Shown here piece by piece: positions 44,340-54,397 of a stretch of 64,000 nt of DNA. Below the pieces are notes generated by a model, which was given only the letters and a program-made list of their open reading frames with translations, was not told the origin of the DNA and searched no databases. Position 1 is the first letter of the stretch, and each line of letters opens with the position of its first letter. The translations under genes were made by a program, and so were the position numbers. Origin of the DNA: an uncultured Bradyrhizobium sp. (GTDB lineage: Bacteria; Pseudomonadota; Alphaproteobacteria; Rhizobiales; Xanthobacteraceae); NCBI RefSeq assembly GCF_947648125.1, contig NZ_CANSMR010000027.1:27018-91017 (forward strand). The letters are read 5' to 3'.

Positions 44340-45542
44340 TCAGTTCTTGAACGGCAGGATGTGGTTGTCTTCGAAGTGGGCCCAGATGTAGTCCTGCGCC
44401 GTCAGCGCATCGTGCTTGTCCTGGGCGAACGGCTTCTCATAGGTCTTGATCAGGCCTTCCAGCCGGTCGATTCCGTAGAAGCCGTCACGAATGGCGGTCG
44501 GATCGGTGCTGCCGGCCTTCTGGATAGCGCCGGCGATCACCAGCACGCTGTCATAGGCGTTGGCAAAGCCGACCGCAGGCGTCACGTCCGCCGGGCCCTT
44601 GATGTCCGGATACTTCGCCTGCAACTCGGCGAGCACGCGCTTGCCGACCGGCGAGAGGTTGCCGAAGAAGCTGTAGGTCTGCACGAAGACGACGCTCTCG
44701 GCGCTCGGCCCGGCGAGCTCGGTGAAGCGGCCGCCGGCCGGCCCCCAATGCGACACGATCGGCGGCGCCCAGCCCATCCGGTCGAGCGATTTCACGACCT
44801 GCGAGGATGGACCGACATTGCCGACCAGGAACAGGGAGTCGGCGCCGGCCTGCTTGAGCCGGGACAGTTGCGCGACCACGTCGACGTCGTTCGCCTCGAA
44901 CTTCTCGACACCCGCCGGTTCGATCCCTGCCGCCTTCAGCGCCGCGCGCAGGCCGTGCTCGTTCGATTCGCCCCAGGGATTGTTGACGAGGATGAGGCCC
45001 GGCTTCTTGGCGGCGAAGGTCTTGCCGGCGAACGCAACGATCGCCTTGTCGACCTCGTCGTCCATCGCCGAGACGCGGAACACATAGTTGGACGCGGCGC
45101 CGTTCTGCGTGATGTTGGTTCCGGCCGCCCATGGCACCACGAACGGCATCTTGACGTTGTTGACGAACGGCACGATCGCAAGCTGGACCGGCGTATCGAG
45201 ACCGCCGAGCAGCACCGCGACCTTCTCGCGCTGGATCAGTTCGCGCGCGGCGGTCAGCCCCTTGGCGGGATTGCTTTCATCGTCACGGCGCACCAGCTCC
45301 AGTGGACGGCCGAGCACGCCGCCTTTCGCGTTGATCTCCTCGATCGCGATCGTGGCGCCGCGGGTCAACGCTTCGCCGGCGCGCGCCGACTGCCCAGACA
45401 GCGCGGTGACCAGGCCGATCTTGATCGGCTCGGCGGCCCGTGCCCGCTCCGCGAGCGGCACAGAGCCGATGAGAATGGCGAGCGCGCCCTGCAAGACAAC
45501 GCGGCGGCACAGCCCGGTGATGGGGGTACAAGCGTAGCTCAT
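44340..45542 (-). CDS. Substrate-binding protein of the fused Liv-type importer
   Basis: A 400-residue Peripla_BP_6 protein with a signal that contains a twin-arginine-like CRRVVLQG and ends at ERARAAEP. The mature part starts IKIGLVTALSGQSARAGEALTRGA. GGAGGAATCG precedes the ATG at 45542. It leads the operon binding protein, LivH, LivMGF fusion, DUF2877, so its ligand is likely related to the carbamoyl or ureide substrates. Confidence 0.9.
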   Translation of the reverse strand: MSYACTPITGLCRRVVLQGALAILIGSVPLAERARAAEPIKIGLVTALSGQSARAGEALTRGATIAIEEINAKGGVLGRPLELVRRDDESNPAKGLTAARELIQREKVAVLLGGLDTPVQLAIVPFVNNVKMPFVVPWAAGTNITQNGAASNYVFRVSAMDDEVDKAIVAFAGKTFAAKKPGLILVNNPWGESNEHGLRAALKAAGIEPAGVEKFEANDVDVVAQLSRLKQAGADSLFLVGNVGPSSQVVKSLDRMGWAPPIVSHWGPAGGRFTELAGPSAESVVFVQTYSFFGNLSPVGKRVLAELQAKYPDIKGPADVTPAVGFANAYDSVLVIAGAIQKAGSTDPTAIRDGFYGIDRLEGLIKTYEKPFAQDKHDALTAQDYIWAHFEDNHILPFKN

Positions 45543-45617
45543 TTCTGCGATTCCTCCCGCTCCGACGGCTCCCAAGCCGCCTCTGGTCCGCTGCCGCTGT
45601 CTCCGCGGCCTTGACGG

Positions 45618-45629
45618 AAGTAAAAACTT
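45618..45629. promoter_or_regulatory. Short palindrome in divergent intergenic region
   Basis: AAGT-AAAA-ACTT lies between the binding-protein gene (minus) and the PuuE-like gene (plus), close to the -10 position expected from a TTGACA at 45653-45648 on the minus strand. The string AAGTAAAAA also occurs in the promoter at 50456-50483. Confidence 0.35.
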
Positions 45630-45684
45630 TCTTCACAAATTGGCGAATGTCAAGCGGCTGATCGCGCGCCGGATGGAGATTGCA

Positions 45685-46668
45685 ATGCAACGGGAGACTG
45701 GAGCGGAACCGGAGCGGGCCACTTCACGTGGCGTTCTCGGCGGTGCAACATCCGCGCAAGCGGCGGATCCAGCGCGCGCTCTGCTCTCTCATGACCGCTA
45801 CCGCTACAGCGCGATCACCCGCCGCCCCGATTTCTTGTGGCCGAACAAAAAGCGGCTCGCGGTCTACATCGCGCTCAACCTGGAGCATTTCGCTTTCGGC
45901 GATGGACTCGGCGCCGAACTCTGCCCGGGCGGTCCGCATCCAGACGTCCTCAATTACGCCTGGCGCGATTATGGCAACCGGGTCGGCGTGTGGCGGCTCA
46001 TCGATCTGTTCGACGAGCTGAAACTGCCGATCTCCGTGCTCGCGAACAGCAGCATCTATCACTACTGCCCGGAAGTCATGGACGCATTTCGCGCGCGCGG
46101 CGACGAGGTCGTCGGCCATGGACGGACCAATTCCGAACGGCAGGGCGTGCTCTCACCTACCGAGGAGCAGCAACTGATCGCGGAGGCGACGGATGTCATC
46201 GCGCGGGCCGAGGGACGGCGGCCGCTCGGCTGGCTCGGTCCATGGATCTCGCAATCCGCCGTGACGCCGGACCTTCTCGCCGAAGCGGGCTACCAATACC
46301 TGCTCGACTGGTGCATGGACGATCAGCCGGTGTGGTTCTCGACAAGGGGGGGCGGGCGGATCCTGTCCGTGCCCTATCCACAGGAACTGAACGACATCCC
46401 CTCGATTGTCGGACGCAAGGACAGCGGCGAGCAGTTTGCGACCATGATCACGGACACATTCGAGGAGATGCTGGCGCAATCCGCCAGGCAGTCGCTGGTG
46501 ATGGGGATCGCGCTGCATCCATATCTGGTCGGCCAGCCCCACCGGCTGCGGCCGCTGCGACGCGCCCTGCAGGCGATCGTCGCAAGGCGCGACGACATCT
46601 GGATCACCACCGCCGGCGAGATCGCGGCATTTTCCCGCGCCCTGCCCGACGGAATCGTACCGACATAA
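45685..46668 (+). CDS. Polysaccharide-deacetylase-fold hydrolase, PuuE (allantoinase)-like
   Basis: About 327 residues of the NodB-fold group that includes the cofactor-independent allantoinase PuuE. Characteristic segments are YRYSAITRRPDFLWPNKKRLAVYIALNLEHF, YAWRDYGNRVGVWRL, VVGHGRTNSE and a late LHPYLVGQPHR. The aspartate/histidine metal set of true deacetylases is only partly kept, as in PuuE. The start is uncertain: ATGs at 45673 and 45685 and a TTG at 45640 are in frame; 45685 has GGAG before it. It heads a plus-strand operon with an amidohydrolase and probably a TetR gene, and is divergent from the fused importer operon. Ring-opening of an imported hydantoin or ureide is a reasonable guess. 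Confidence 0.75.
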   Translation: MQRETGAEPERATSRGVLGGATSAQAADPARALLSHDRYRYSAITRRPDFLWPNKKRLAVYIALNLEHFAFGDGLGAELCPGGPHPDVLNYAWRDYGNRVGVWRLIDLFDELKLPISVLANSSIYHYCPEVMDAFRARGDEVVGHGRTNSERQGVLSPTEEQQLIAEATDVIARAEGRRPLGWLGPWISQSAVTPDLLAEAGYQYLLDWCMDDQPVWFSTRGGGRILSVPYPQELNDIPSIVGRKDSGEQFATMITDTFEEMLAQSARQSLVMGIALHPYLVGQPHRLRPLRRALQAIVARRDDIWITTAGEIAAFSRALPDGIVPT

Positions 46669-46685
46669 GAAACTGGAGACTTGAA

Positions 46686-47906
46686 TTGACAGCCATCGAC
46701 ACACTCTTTCAGAACGCGCGGCTCGCCGACGGCCAGCTGGTCGAAATCGCCGTCCGCGGCGGCAAGATCGTGGCGATCGCGTCGTCCCCGCAAAGTTACG
46801 AGGCGGTCGGCGAAAGCCGCGATCTTGGCCGGCGCCTGGTGCTTCCCGGCATGGTCGAAGGTCACATCCACCTCGACAAATGCTTCATCGGCGACGACTG
46901 GAAGCCGCATCGGCCGTGCACCGCCGGATTCGACGTCCGCGAGCGCGTCAAATTCGAGAAGGAAGCCCTCGCCGGCGCCAAGCCGATCCCAGTTCGGGCA
47001 GCGGCCTTGATCGACCTTTGCGTCTCGCAGGGCACCACTCACATGCGCAGCCATGTGGATGTCGACGCCGAGGTCGGCCTGCGACATTTCGAACCGATCG
47101 CCGCCGCGCGGCAGGCTCACCGGGAGAAGCTTTCGATCCAGATCGTCGCGTTTCCCCAGAGCGGCATCCTGACATCGCCTAGAACCGCCAAATTGCTTGA
47201 GGAAGCCGTTCGCGCCGGCGCCGATCTGGTCGGCGGACTTGATCCCGCAGGCCATGATGGTGACGTCGCCGGGCATCTCGACGTCATCTTCGGGATCGCC
47301 GAGCGGCATGGCGTCGGCATCGACATTCACCTGCATGACGGTGGTCTGCAGGGCATCTCGGAGATCGAGGAGATCGCGCGACGGACCAAAGCGTCGGGCC
47401 TTGGCGGCAAGGTCACGATCAGTCATGCCTATGCGCTCGGCGAAGTGGCTGTTGACGTGGCTCAACGTACTGCGCAGCAGCTTGCCGAGGCCGGCGTCGC
47501 CATTCTCACCAATGCCCCGGGCGCGCGGTTGTTTCCGCCTGTGTTGCTGCTTCGTGATGCCGGCGTCACCGTGTTCTCCGGCAACGACAACATCCGCGAT
47601 TCCTGGTGGCCTTACGGCGACGGCGACCTGCTCGAACGCGCCATGATGGTCGGCTACCGCTCCGGGTTCAACACGGACGATCAACTGGCCGCGGCCTTTG
47701 ACATGGTGACGACCAACGCAGCGCGCGCGCTTGGCCTCAAGGATTACGGCCTTGCCGTCGGCGGCACGGCGGATTTCGTCGTGCTGGACGCCCGGCATGT
47801 GCAGGAAGCCGTGGTCGCGCGTCCCAAGCCACGCGATGTCTACAAGGCTGGCCGACTGGTCGCGCAGGGCGGCGTGATGGTGGCGGCCGGTGCCCGGAAG
47901 CAGTGA
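46686..47906 (+). CDS. Cytosine-deaminase-like amidohydrolase
   Basis: A 406-residue metal-dependent amidohydrolase. The first metal motif is HIHLDK (60-65), followed by THMRSHVDVD, a histidine in IDIHLHDGG, HAYALG and the catalytic Asp in FSGNDNIRDSWWPYGDGDL, which is the pattern of the CodA/AtzC group acting on cyclic amidines and amides. The TTG at 46686 was chosen because GGAG lies 7 nt upstream; no ATG is available before conserved sequence. It starts 17 nt after the PuuE-like stop, so the two hydrolases act in one pathway. Confidence 0.82.
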   Translation: MTAIDTLFQNARLADGQLVEIAVRGGKIVAIASSPQSYEAVGESRDLGRRLVLPGMVEGHIHLDKCFIGDDWKPHRPCTAGFDVRERVKFEKEALAGAKPIPVRAAALIDLCVSQGTTHMRSHVDVDAEVGLRHFEPIAAARQAHREKLSIQIVAFPQSGILTSPRTAKLLEEAVRAGADLVGGLDPAGHDGDVAGHLDVIFGIAERHGVGIDIHLHDGGLQGISEIEEIARRTKASGLGGKVTISHAYALGEVAVDVAQRTAQQLAEAGVAILTNAPGARLFPPVLLLRDAGVTVFSGNDNIRDSWWPYGDGDLLERAMMVGYRSGFNTDDQLAAAFDMVTTNAARALGLKDYGLAVGGTADFVVLDARHVQEAVVARPKPRDVYKAGRLVAQGGVMVAAGARKQ

Positions 47907-48048
47907 ACATGGAGGAATCGCACTTGACGAACAGTCGTAATGCCGATCTCAATCCCAGCTGCTTGCGCCGGGAACCGGTCCGCTGCCCAATGAGGCCTGA
48001 TGCGGACGTGCCTTGCGTGAATACCCGAGCCCAGGCAAGGTTGACGCC

Positions 48049-48786
48049 GTGACAGAGACGACAGCACAGACCAGCCCCACCCGCAGTACCACACGCGGAA
48101 AGCGGCCCCGCGACTCCGCGCTTACCAAGGAAGCGATCCTGCGCGCGGCGACCTTCGAGTTCTGCCACAATGGCCTCGGCGGCGCACGCGTCGAAGCCAT
48201 TGCGCAGCGCGCCAAGGCCAACATGCGCCTGCTCTACGCCTATTTCGGCGACAAGAACGGGCTCTACATTGCGGTCCTCGAGGACGTCTACACCGAAATT
48301 CGCGCGGCCGAACAGCAACTGAAACTGGATGATCTCGAACCGATCGCCGCAATGAGCGGGTTGATCGATTTCACATTCACTTTCTTCGGGCAGCACCAGA
48401 ACTACATCGCGCTGATCAACACCGAGAACCTTCAGCGCGGGCGCAATATGCGCAAGTCGCGCAAGATTGCCGATCTCACCCTGCCCCTGGTTGCAAGCAT
48501 CGAAAGCATTCTGCGGCGCGGCGTGGCGGCGGGCCTGTTTCGCGGTGATGTCGATCCGATCCAGCTCTATGTCTCGATCACTGCGATGAGCTATTTCCAC
48601 GTTTCCAACCGGTACACATTGTCGGCGATGTTCGACAAGGACCTCGGCGCGTCGGACTGGCTTGAGCTGCGCCGCGAGCATGCGCAGGACATGATCCTGA
48701 CCTGGCTGACGGCCCCTGCCGGGACACGCAAGGACAAGTCAGCAGCATCGAAGGCGACAGCGCGCCTCGGCAAGCCGTCACGCTAG
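48049..48786 (+). CDS. TetR-family transcriptional regulator
   Basis: About 245 residues with a TetR helix-turn-helix (KEAILRAATFEFCHNGLGGARVEAIAQRAKANMRLLYAYFGDKNGLY) and a C-terminal ligand domain similar to the RutR type. A GTG at 48049 is the preferred start; a TTG at 48013 is an alternative. It follows the two hydrolase genes by 142 nt and may control them, the divergent importer, or the nearby HpxW-like gene. Confidence 0.85.
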   Translation: MTETTAQTSPTRSTTRGKRPRDSALTKEAILRAATFEFCHNGLGGARVEAIAQRAKANMRLLYAYFGDKNGLYIAVLEDVYTEIRAAEQQLKLDDLEPIAAMSGLIDFTFTFFGQHQNYIALINTENLQRGRNMRKSRKIADLTLPLVASIESILRRGVAAGLFRGDVDPIQLYVSITAMSYFHVSNRYTLSAMFDKDLGASDWLELRREHAQDMILTWLTAPAGTRKDKSAASKATARLGKPSR

Positions 48787-48835
48787 CGGGCGACCCGCAC
48801 GCAGTATCGTGCGGATCAGGCGCCGGGAATGCCCC

Positions 48836-50428
48836 TCAGCGGGCCGCAACGACGCCGTCGCTGCGCGGATCGCTGGCCCCTTCCATCAGGCCGTCCGGAT
48901 GCCAGACGATCGCGCCGGCGTGTCCCATGAACTCCTCGAACGGGCCGGTCACCTGAATGTCGTGGCCGAGCGCGCGTAGCCGTTCGATGATCGCGGGATC
49001 GAAGCGGGATTCGATCTTCAGATTGTTGTTTTCCTCGCCCCAGGTGCGACCGAGCAGCCAGCGCGGCGCCGTAATCGCGGACTGCAGCTCCTGGCCGTGC
49101 ACCGCGTAACGGCTGAAGATGGCGGCCTGGGTCTGCGGCTGGCCCTCTCCGCCCATCGTGCCGAACGATATCAGCCGCCCATCGCCGAGCTCGGCCATCG
49201 CCGGCTGGATCGTGTGGAACGGCAGGCGTCCCGGATCCAGCCGATTGGTATCGGTCTCGCCGAGGCTGAAGCTCGTTCCGCGATTTTGCCAGGTGACGCC
49301 GCTCTCGGGGAGGATGACGCCCGAACCAAACTCCCAGTAGACGCTTTGAATGAAGCTGACACTGAGCCCGTTTCGATCGGTCGCAGCGAGCCACACCGTA
49401 TCGCCCTGCTTGGACGGATCGGGCCACGGCGCGGCGCGGCGGTCGGATACGGTTTCGTGGAGCGCGGCGAGCGATTCCTCGGACAGGAATTCGGCGGCGG
49501 GGCGCTTCATGTAGTCGGGATCGGTCACATGGCCGTTGCGAACACGGAACGCGGCCTTCGTGCATTCGACAAGCCTGTGCAGATGATCGACGCCATCGGC
49601 TTCGCCAGCCATGCGCCGGGCATAAAGTGCCAGGATCAGGAGCGAGGCCAGCCCCTGCGTCGGCGGAGGCATGTTGAAGACCTTGTGTCCGGACACCTCG
49701 ACCGAGAGCGGCGTCACCAGCGATGCCTGATGCCGCTCCAGATCAGCCAATCGCAGCGGGCTCCCCACGCGCTCGAGGTCGGCCGCCATCGAGCGCGCCA
49801 GTTCGCCGCGATAGAAATCAGACAGCCCGGCCTTGGCCAGACGCCGCAGCGTCTCGGCGACACGCGGCTGGCGCAACCGCGCACCGAGCGCAAGCGGGGT
49901 GCCTTGCGGCAGATAAACTTCGGCATAGCCGGGCACGTTTTCGAGCTCATGCCGCTTCTTGCGGATGTTCTCATGCAACGTGCTGGTGACGGCAACGCCC
50001 TCCTCAGCATGCCGGATTGCGGGCTCGAGCAGCCGCGCCATCGGCAGCCGCCCGTCATGACGATCGCGGCTGAGTTCATAGGCCTTCTGCCAGCCGTCGA
50101 CGGTACCTGCGACGGTGAGCGCGGCGAGCGGGCCGCGACCGGGAATGCTGCTGCAGCCACGTTCGCGATACCAGCCGCTATCTGCTGCCATCGCAGCGCG
50201 TCCGCAAGCCTGAATCCCGACCGGCACCGAACCGGCGCGGCCGACGAGCCAGAAGCTGTCGCCGCCGAGGCCGTTCATATGCGGATAGGCCACGGCAATC
50301 GTCGCGGCCGCCGCGATCATCGCCTCAATGGCATTGCCACCTTCCGACAGGACAGCGAGTCCCGCCTGCGCCGCCAGGTGGTGCGGCGCGGTCACCATGC
50401 CGCCATAGCTTCGTTTTGTCTGCAACAT
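48836..50428 (-). CDS. Gamma-glutamyltransferase-fold Ntn hydrolase, oxamate amidohydrolase (HpxW)-like
   Basis: A 530-residue self-processing Ntn hydrolase; GDTVWLAATDRNG holds the probable nucleophile threonine. The QSVYWEFGSGVILPESGV and WQNRGTSFSL segments and the absence of a signal peptide resemble the cytoplasmic subgroup that includes Klebsiella HpxW, which hydrolyses oxamate to oxalate and ammonia, more than classical glutathione-degrading GGT. That fits a region where FdrA-type enzymes would release oxamate. AGGAGAGA lies upstream of the ATG, and a strong promoter lies 27 nt before it. Confidence 0.8.
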   Translation of the reverse strand: MLQTKRSYGGMVTAPHHLAAQAGLAVLSEGGNAIEAMIAAAATIAVAYPHMNGLGGDSFWLVGRAGSVPVGIQACGRAAMAADSGWYRERGCSSIPGRGPLAALTVAGTVDGWQKAYELSRDRHDGRLPMARLLEPAIRHAEEGVAVTSTLHENIRKKRHELENVPGYAEVYLPQGTPLALGARLRQPRVAETLRRLAKAGLSDFYRGELARSMAADLERVGSPLRLADLERHQASLVTPLSVEVSGHKVFNMPPPTQGLASLLILALYARRMAGEADGVDHLHRLVECTKAAFRVRNGHVTDPDYMKRPAAEFLSEESLAALHETVSDRRAAPWPDPSKQGDTVWLAATDRNGLSVSFIQSVYWEFGSGVILPESGVTWQNRGTSFSLGETDTNRLDPGRLPFHTIQPAMAELGDGRLISFGTMGGEGQPQTQAAIFSRYAVHGQELQSAITAPRWLLGRTWGEENNNLKIESRFDPAIIERLRALGHDIQVTGPFEEFMGHAGAIVWHPDGLMEGASDPRSDGVVAAR

Positions 50429-50455
50429 CAGCCGTCTCTCTCCTAAACACGGCAT

Positions 50456-50483
50456 GTAATAATATTTTTACTTACCGTGTCAA
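50456..50483 (-). promoter_or_regulatory. Promoter of the HpxW-like gene
   Basis: Minus-strand TTGACA (50483-50478) and TATTAC (50461-50456), 16 bp apart. The spacer contains AAGTAAAAA, shared with the palindrome at 45618. Confidence 0.6.
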
Positions 50484-50511
50484 GGAGCCAAAGATCGGTC
50501 TTTGAGATACG

Positions 50512-50563
50512 GGTGCCGAACCGTCGATCTCGTCACCAGGGCTGGCCATTGCAGTTCGGCACC
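50512..50563. repeat. Inverted repeat with 32-nt loop after glxR
   Basis: GGTGCCGAAC (50512-50521) and GTTCGGCACC (50554-50563) are perfect complements, 18 nt past the glxR stop. It may form a large hairpin ending the gcl-hyi-glxR transcript, or be an operator pair for the next gene. Confidence 0.5.
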
Positions 50564-50581
50564 GTGATCATTGCATGAAGC

Positions 50582-51469
50582 TCAGGCAGCCGCCACCTCG
50601 TGGCCTGCCATGACTTCCAGTGCCCTCAAAATTGCGGAATGGTCCCACGCCTTGCCGCCGAGGGCGGTGCAGGCGTTGAACAGTTGCTGGGCAGCCGCGG
50701 TGCCCGGCAACGACAAGCCGAGTGCCCGCGCGCCTTCCAGCGCGAGGTTCAGATCCTTCTGGTGCAGCTCGATGCGAAAGCCCGGATCGAAATTGCGCTT
50801 AAGCATACGCTCGCCGTGCACTTCAAGGATCCGGGACGAGGCGAAGCCGCCCATCAGCGCCTTGCGCACCAGCGCAGGATCGGCGCCGGCCTTGGACGCG
50901 AACAGCAGCGCCTCGCTCACCGCCTCGATGGTCAGTGCCACGATGATCTGGTTCGCAACCTTGGTGGTCTGGCCGTCGCCATTACCCCCGACATGCGTGA
51001 CATTCTTCCCCATCGCGTCGAACAGGGGCTTCATCGCGTTGAACGCCCGCTCCCGCCCGCCAACCATGATGGTCAGGCTTGCCGCCTTTGCACCAACCTC
51101 GCCGCCGGAAACCGGCGCGTCGAGATAGTCGGCTCCGAGCAAATCGATCTTGCGTGCAAACTCCTTCGTCGCCAGCGGAGAGATCGAGCTCATATCGACC
51201 ACGATCATGCCTTTGGAGACCCCCTCCGCGACGCCTCCTTGACCGAACAGCACGGCTTCGACATGCGGCGTATCCGGCACCATGATGATCACGGCGTCCG
51301 CTTCCTGCGCCACTTGCCTCGCGGACTCGCAAGCGACACCACCGGCCGCAATCAGCTCGGGCGGAATGGGCGCAACGTCGTGCAGGAACAGGCGATAGCC
51401 GGCAGCCAGGAGGTGGCTCGCCATCGGACGTCCCATGGTGCCGAGCCCGATGAATCCTATGTCTTTCAT
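50582..51469 (-). CDS. glxR: Tartronate semialdehyde reductase (2-hydroxy-3-oxopropionate reductase)
   Basis: Reduces tartronate semialdehyde to D-glycerate with NAD(P)H. The 295-residue beta-hydroxyacid dehydrogenase shows the Rossmann start IGFIGLGTMGRPMASHL, the substrate motif DAPVSGGEVGAKAASLTIMVGG, the catalytic lysine in GDGQTTKVANQIIVALTIEA and the terminal HQKDLNLALEGA. Location 3' of hyi and gcl supports this substrate over other 3-hydroxyacids. It is separated from hyi by a repeat element. Confidence 0.88.
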   Translation of the reverse strand: MKDIGFIGLGTMGRPMASHLLAAGYRLFLHDVAPIPPELIAAGGVACESARQVAQEADAVIIMVPDTPHVEAVLFGQGGVAEGVSKGMIVVDMSSISPLATKEFARKIDLLGADYLDAPVSGGEVGAKAASLTIMVGGRERAFNAMKPLFDAMGKNVTHVGGNGDGQTTKVANQIIVALTIEAVSEALLFASKAGADPALVRKALMGGFASSRILEVHGERMLKRNFDPGFRIELHQKDLNLALEGARALGLSLPGTAAAQQLFNACTALGGKAWDHSAILRALEVMAGHEVAAA

Positions 51470-51498
51470 GTGTCGTCGCTCCTGTCAGCCGGATTAGG

Positions 51499-51594
51499 AT
51501 GTTTTCCAGCGAAGCGGATACCGCTTCGCGTGAAGAAAACGCGTCAAAAACAAAATCCAGAGCTCGGTTCCGATTCGATCGGAACGGAAAAGCT

Positions 51595-51598
<4 letters not shown>
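51499..51598. repeat. Dispersed palindromic element between hyi and glxR
   Basis: It contains two hairpins: GCGAAGCGG-AT-ACCGCTTCGC, and a longer one with GAGCTCGGTTCCGAT facing ATCGGAACGGAAAAGCTC. The sequence resembles a short repeated element common between genes in Bradyrhizobium-type genomes (from memory). It touches the hyi stop codon. Confidence 0.6.
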
Positions 51599-52380
<782 letters not shown>

Positions 52381-52418
52381 GGGTCTATCTCCGCTTGGGG
52401 CAGCGCTGGATGATGTCG

Positions 52419-54206
52419 TCAGGCCGGCAACAGCGTGCCGGATCGTTGGGCGCTCGGCACGTCATCGAGCGGGAGATCGAGCACCTCCTCGAATTCGACG
52501 ATGTTGTCGATCTCCGTTCCCATCGCGATATTGGTGACCCGCTCGAGAATGAACTCCACCACCACGGGCACCCGGTGCTTCGCCATCAACTCGCGCGCGG
52601 TCGCGAACGCGGCCTGAGCCTCGTTCGGGTCCGTCACGCGGATCGCCTTGCAGCCGAGCCCCTCCGCGACGGTCACGTGGTCGACACCGTAGGCGCCGAT
52701 CTCTGGTGCGTTGATGTTCTCGAACGAGAGCTGGACGTGATAATCCATGTCGAAGCCGCGCTGCGCCTGCCGGATCAGCCCGAGATATGAATTGTTCACG
52801 ACGACGTGGATGTAGGGCAGATTGAACTGTGCCCCGACCGCAAGCTCCTCGATCAGGAACTGAAAGTCGTAGTCACCCGACAGCGCGACGATGTCGCGGT
52901 CGGGATCGGCAGCGCGCACGCCGAGCGCGGCAGGCAGTGTCCAGCCGAGCGGGCCGGCCTGCCCGGCGTTGATCCAGTTGCGCGGCTGATAGACGTTGAG
53001 GAACTGGGCACCTGCGATCTGCGACAATCCGATCACCGTCACGTAGCAGGTGTCGCGGCCGAACGCCTTGTTCATCTCCTCGTAGACGCGCTGCGGCTTG
53101 ATCGGGATGTTGTCGAAGTGGCTCTTGCGCAGCATCGAGCGCTTGCGGTCGCGACAGGCTGCGGGCCAGGCCTGCCGGTCGCGCAGCTTGCCGGACTTTC
53201 GCCACTCGCGGGCGACGGTCACGAACATCTCCAACGCGGCCTTGGCGTCCGACACGATGCCGAGGTCCGGATTGAAAACCCGTCCGATCTGCGTCGGCTC
53301 GATGTCGACATGGACGAATTTGCGCCCCTTGGTGTAGGTCTCGATCGAACCGGTGTGCCGGTTGGCCCAGCGGTTTCCGATGCCGAGCACGAAATCGGAT
53401 TCGAGCATCGTGGCGTTGGCGTAGCGATGGCTGGTCTGCAAGCCGACCATGCCGGCCATCAACGCGTGATCGTCGGGAATGGCGCCCCACGCCATCAGCG
53501 TCGGGACCACCGGAACGTTGACCGCTTCGGCGAACGCGACCAGCAGCTCGGACGCATCGGCATTGATCACCCCGCCGCCGGCCACGATCAGCGGCCGCTC
53601 CGCGGCGTTGAGCATTTCGAGCGCCTTCTCGATCTGCTTGCGCGTCGCCGTCGGCTGGTAGACCGGCAGCGGCGAATAGGTCTCGTCGTCGAACTCGATC
53701 TCGGCCAGTTGCACATCGAGGGGAAGATCGATCAGCACCGGTCCCGGCCGCCCCGACCGCATGACATGGAAGGCCTGGCTGAACACGCGCGGCACCAGCG
53801 CCGGCTCGCGCACGGTGACGGCCCATTTCGTCACTGGCTTTGCGATCGCCTCGATGTCGACGGCCTGGAAATCTTCCTTGTAGAGCCGCGCCCGCGGCGC
53901 CTGACCGGTAATGCAGAGGATCGGAATCGAATCCGCGATCGCCGAATAGAGCCCGGTGATCATGTCGGTTCCGGCGGGGCCCGACGTGCCGATGCAAACG
54001 CCGATATTGCCCGCCTTCGCCCTGGTGTAGCCCTCCGCCATATGCGAGGCGCCCTCGACGTGGCGCGCCAGAATGTGCCGGATCGAGCCGTTGCGCTTCA
54101 GCGCGGAGTAAAGCGGATTGATCGCGGCGCCGGGAACGCCGAACGCGCAGGTGATCCCCTCGCGTTCGAGAATGCGCACTGCTGCATCGATTGCTCGCAT
54201 CTTCAT
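52419..54206 (-). CDS. gcl: Glyoxylate carboligase
   Basis: Thiamine-diphosphate enzyme that joins two glyoxylates into tartronate semialdehyde with CO2 release. The 595-residue protein is collinear with Escherichia coli Gcl. The catalytic-glutamate position of ordinary ThDP enzymes is Val50 ([14 protein letters not shown]), the unusual substitution that defines Gcl. The ThDP motif [30 protein letters not shown] is intact. It heads the gcl-hyi-glxR operon and lies downstream of an IclR gene on the same strand. Confidence 0.96.
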   Translation of the reverse strand: MKMRAIDAAVRILEREGITCAFGVPGAAINPLYSALKRNGSIRHILARHVEGASHMAEGYTRAKAGNIGVCIGTSGPAGTDMITGLYSAIADSIPILCITGQAPRARLYKEDFQAVDIEAIAKPVTKWAVTVREPALVPRVFSQAFHVMRSGRPGPVLIDLPLDVQLAEIEFDDETYSPLPVYQPTATRKQIEKALEMLNAAERPLIVAGGGVINADASELLVAFAEAVNVPVVPTLMAWGAIPDDHALMAGMVGLQTSHRYANATMLESDFVLGIGNRWANRHTGSIETYTKGRKFVHVDIEPTQIGRVFNPDLGIVSDAKAALEMFVTVAREWRKSGKLRDRQAWPAACRDRKRSMLRKSHFDNIPIKPQRVYEEMNKAFGRDTCYVTVIGLSQIAGAQFLNVYQPRNWINAGQAGPLGWTLPAALGVRAADPDRDIVALSGDYDFQFLIEELAVGAQFNLPYIHVVVNNSYLGLIRQAQRGFDMDYHVQLSFENINAPEIGAYGVDHVTVAEGLGCKAIRVTDPNEAQAAFATARELMAKHRVPVVVEFILERVTNIAMGTEIDNIVEFEEVLDLPLDDVPSAQRSGTLLPA

Positions 54207-54232
54207 CTGATGATCCCGCTTCGCTATGAGTT

Positions 54233-54255
54233 GGCCTGAGCATGATCATCAGGCC
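54233..54255. promoter_or_regulatory. Palindrome upstream of gcl
   Basis: GGCCTGA and TCAGGCC face each other across 9 nt, 27 bp before the gcl start. It could be an operator or a leader hairpin; it does not match the TGGTAT-type sites near the IclR gene. Confidence 0.4.
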
Positions 54256-54397
54256 CGGGGTCATCGATCTCAACGCAATCAATTGGAATTTCCGCGCTAT
54301 GGCAGCGCTTGCGATTTCTTGCATGTCTCCAAGAGATTAGCGCCGGCGAAACAATGGAAAACGGCAACGGCGAGAACAGCAGCAGGCCTTGCGCCTG

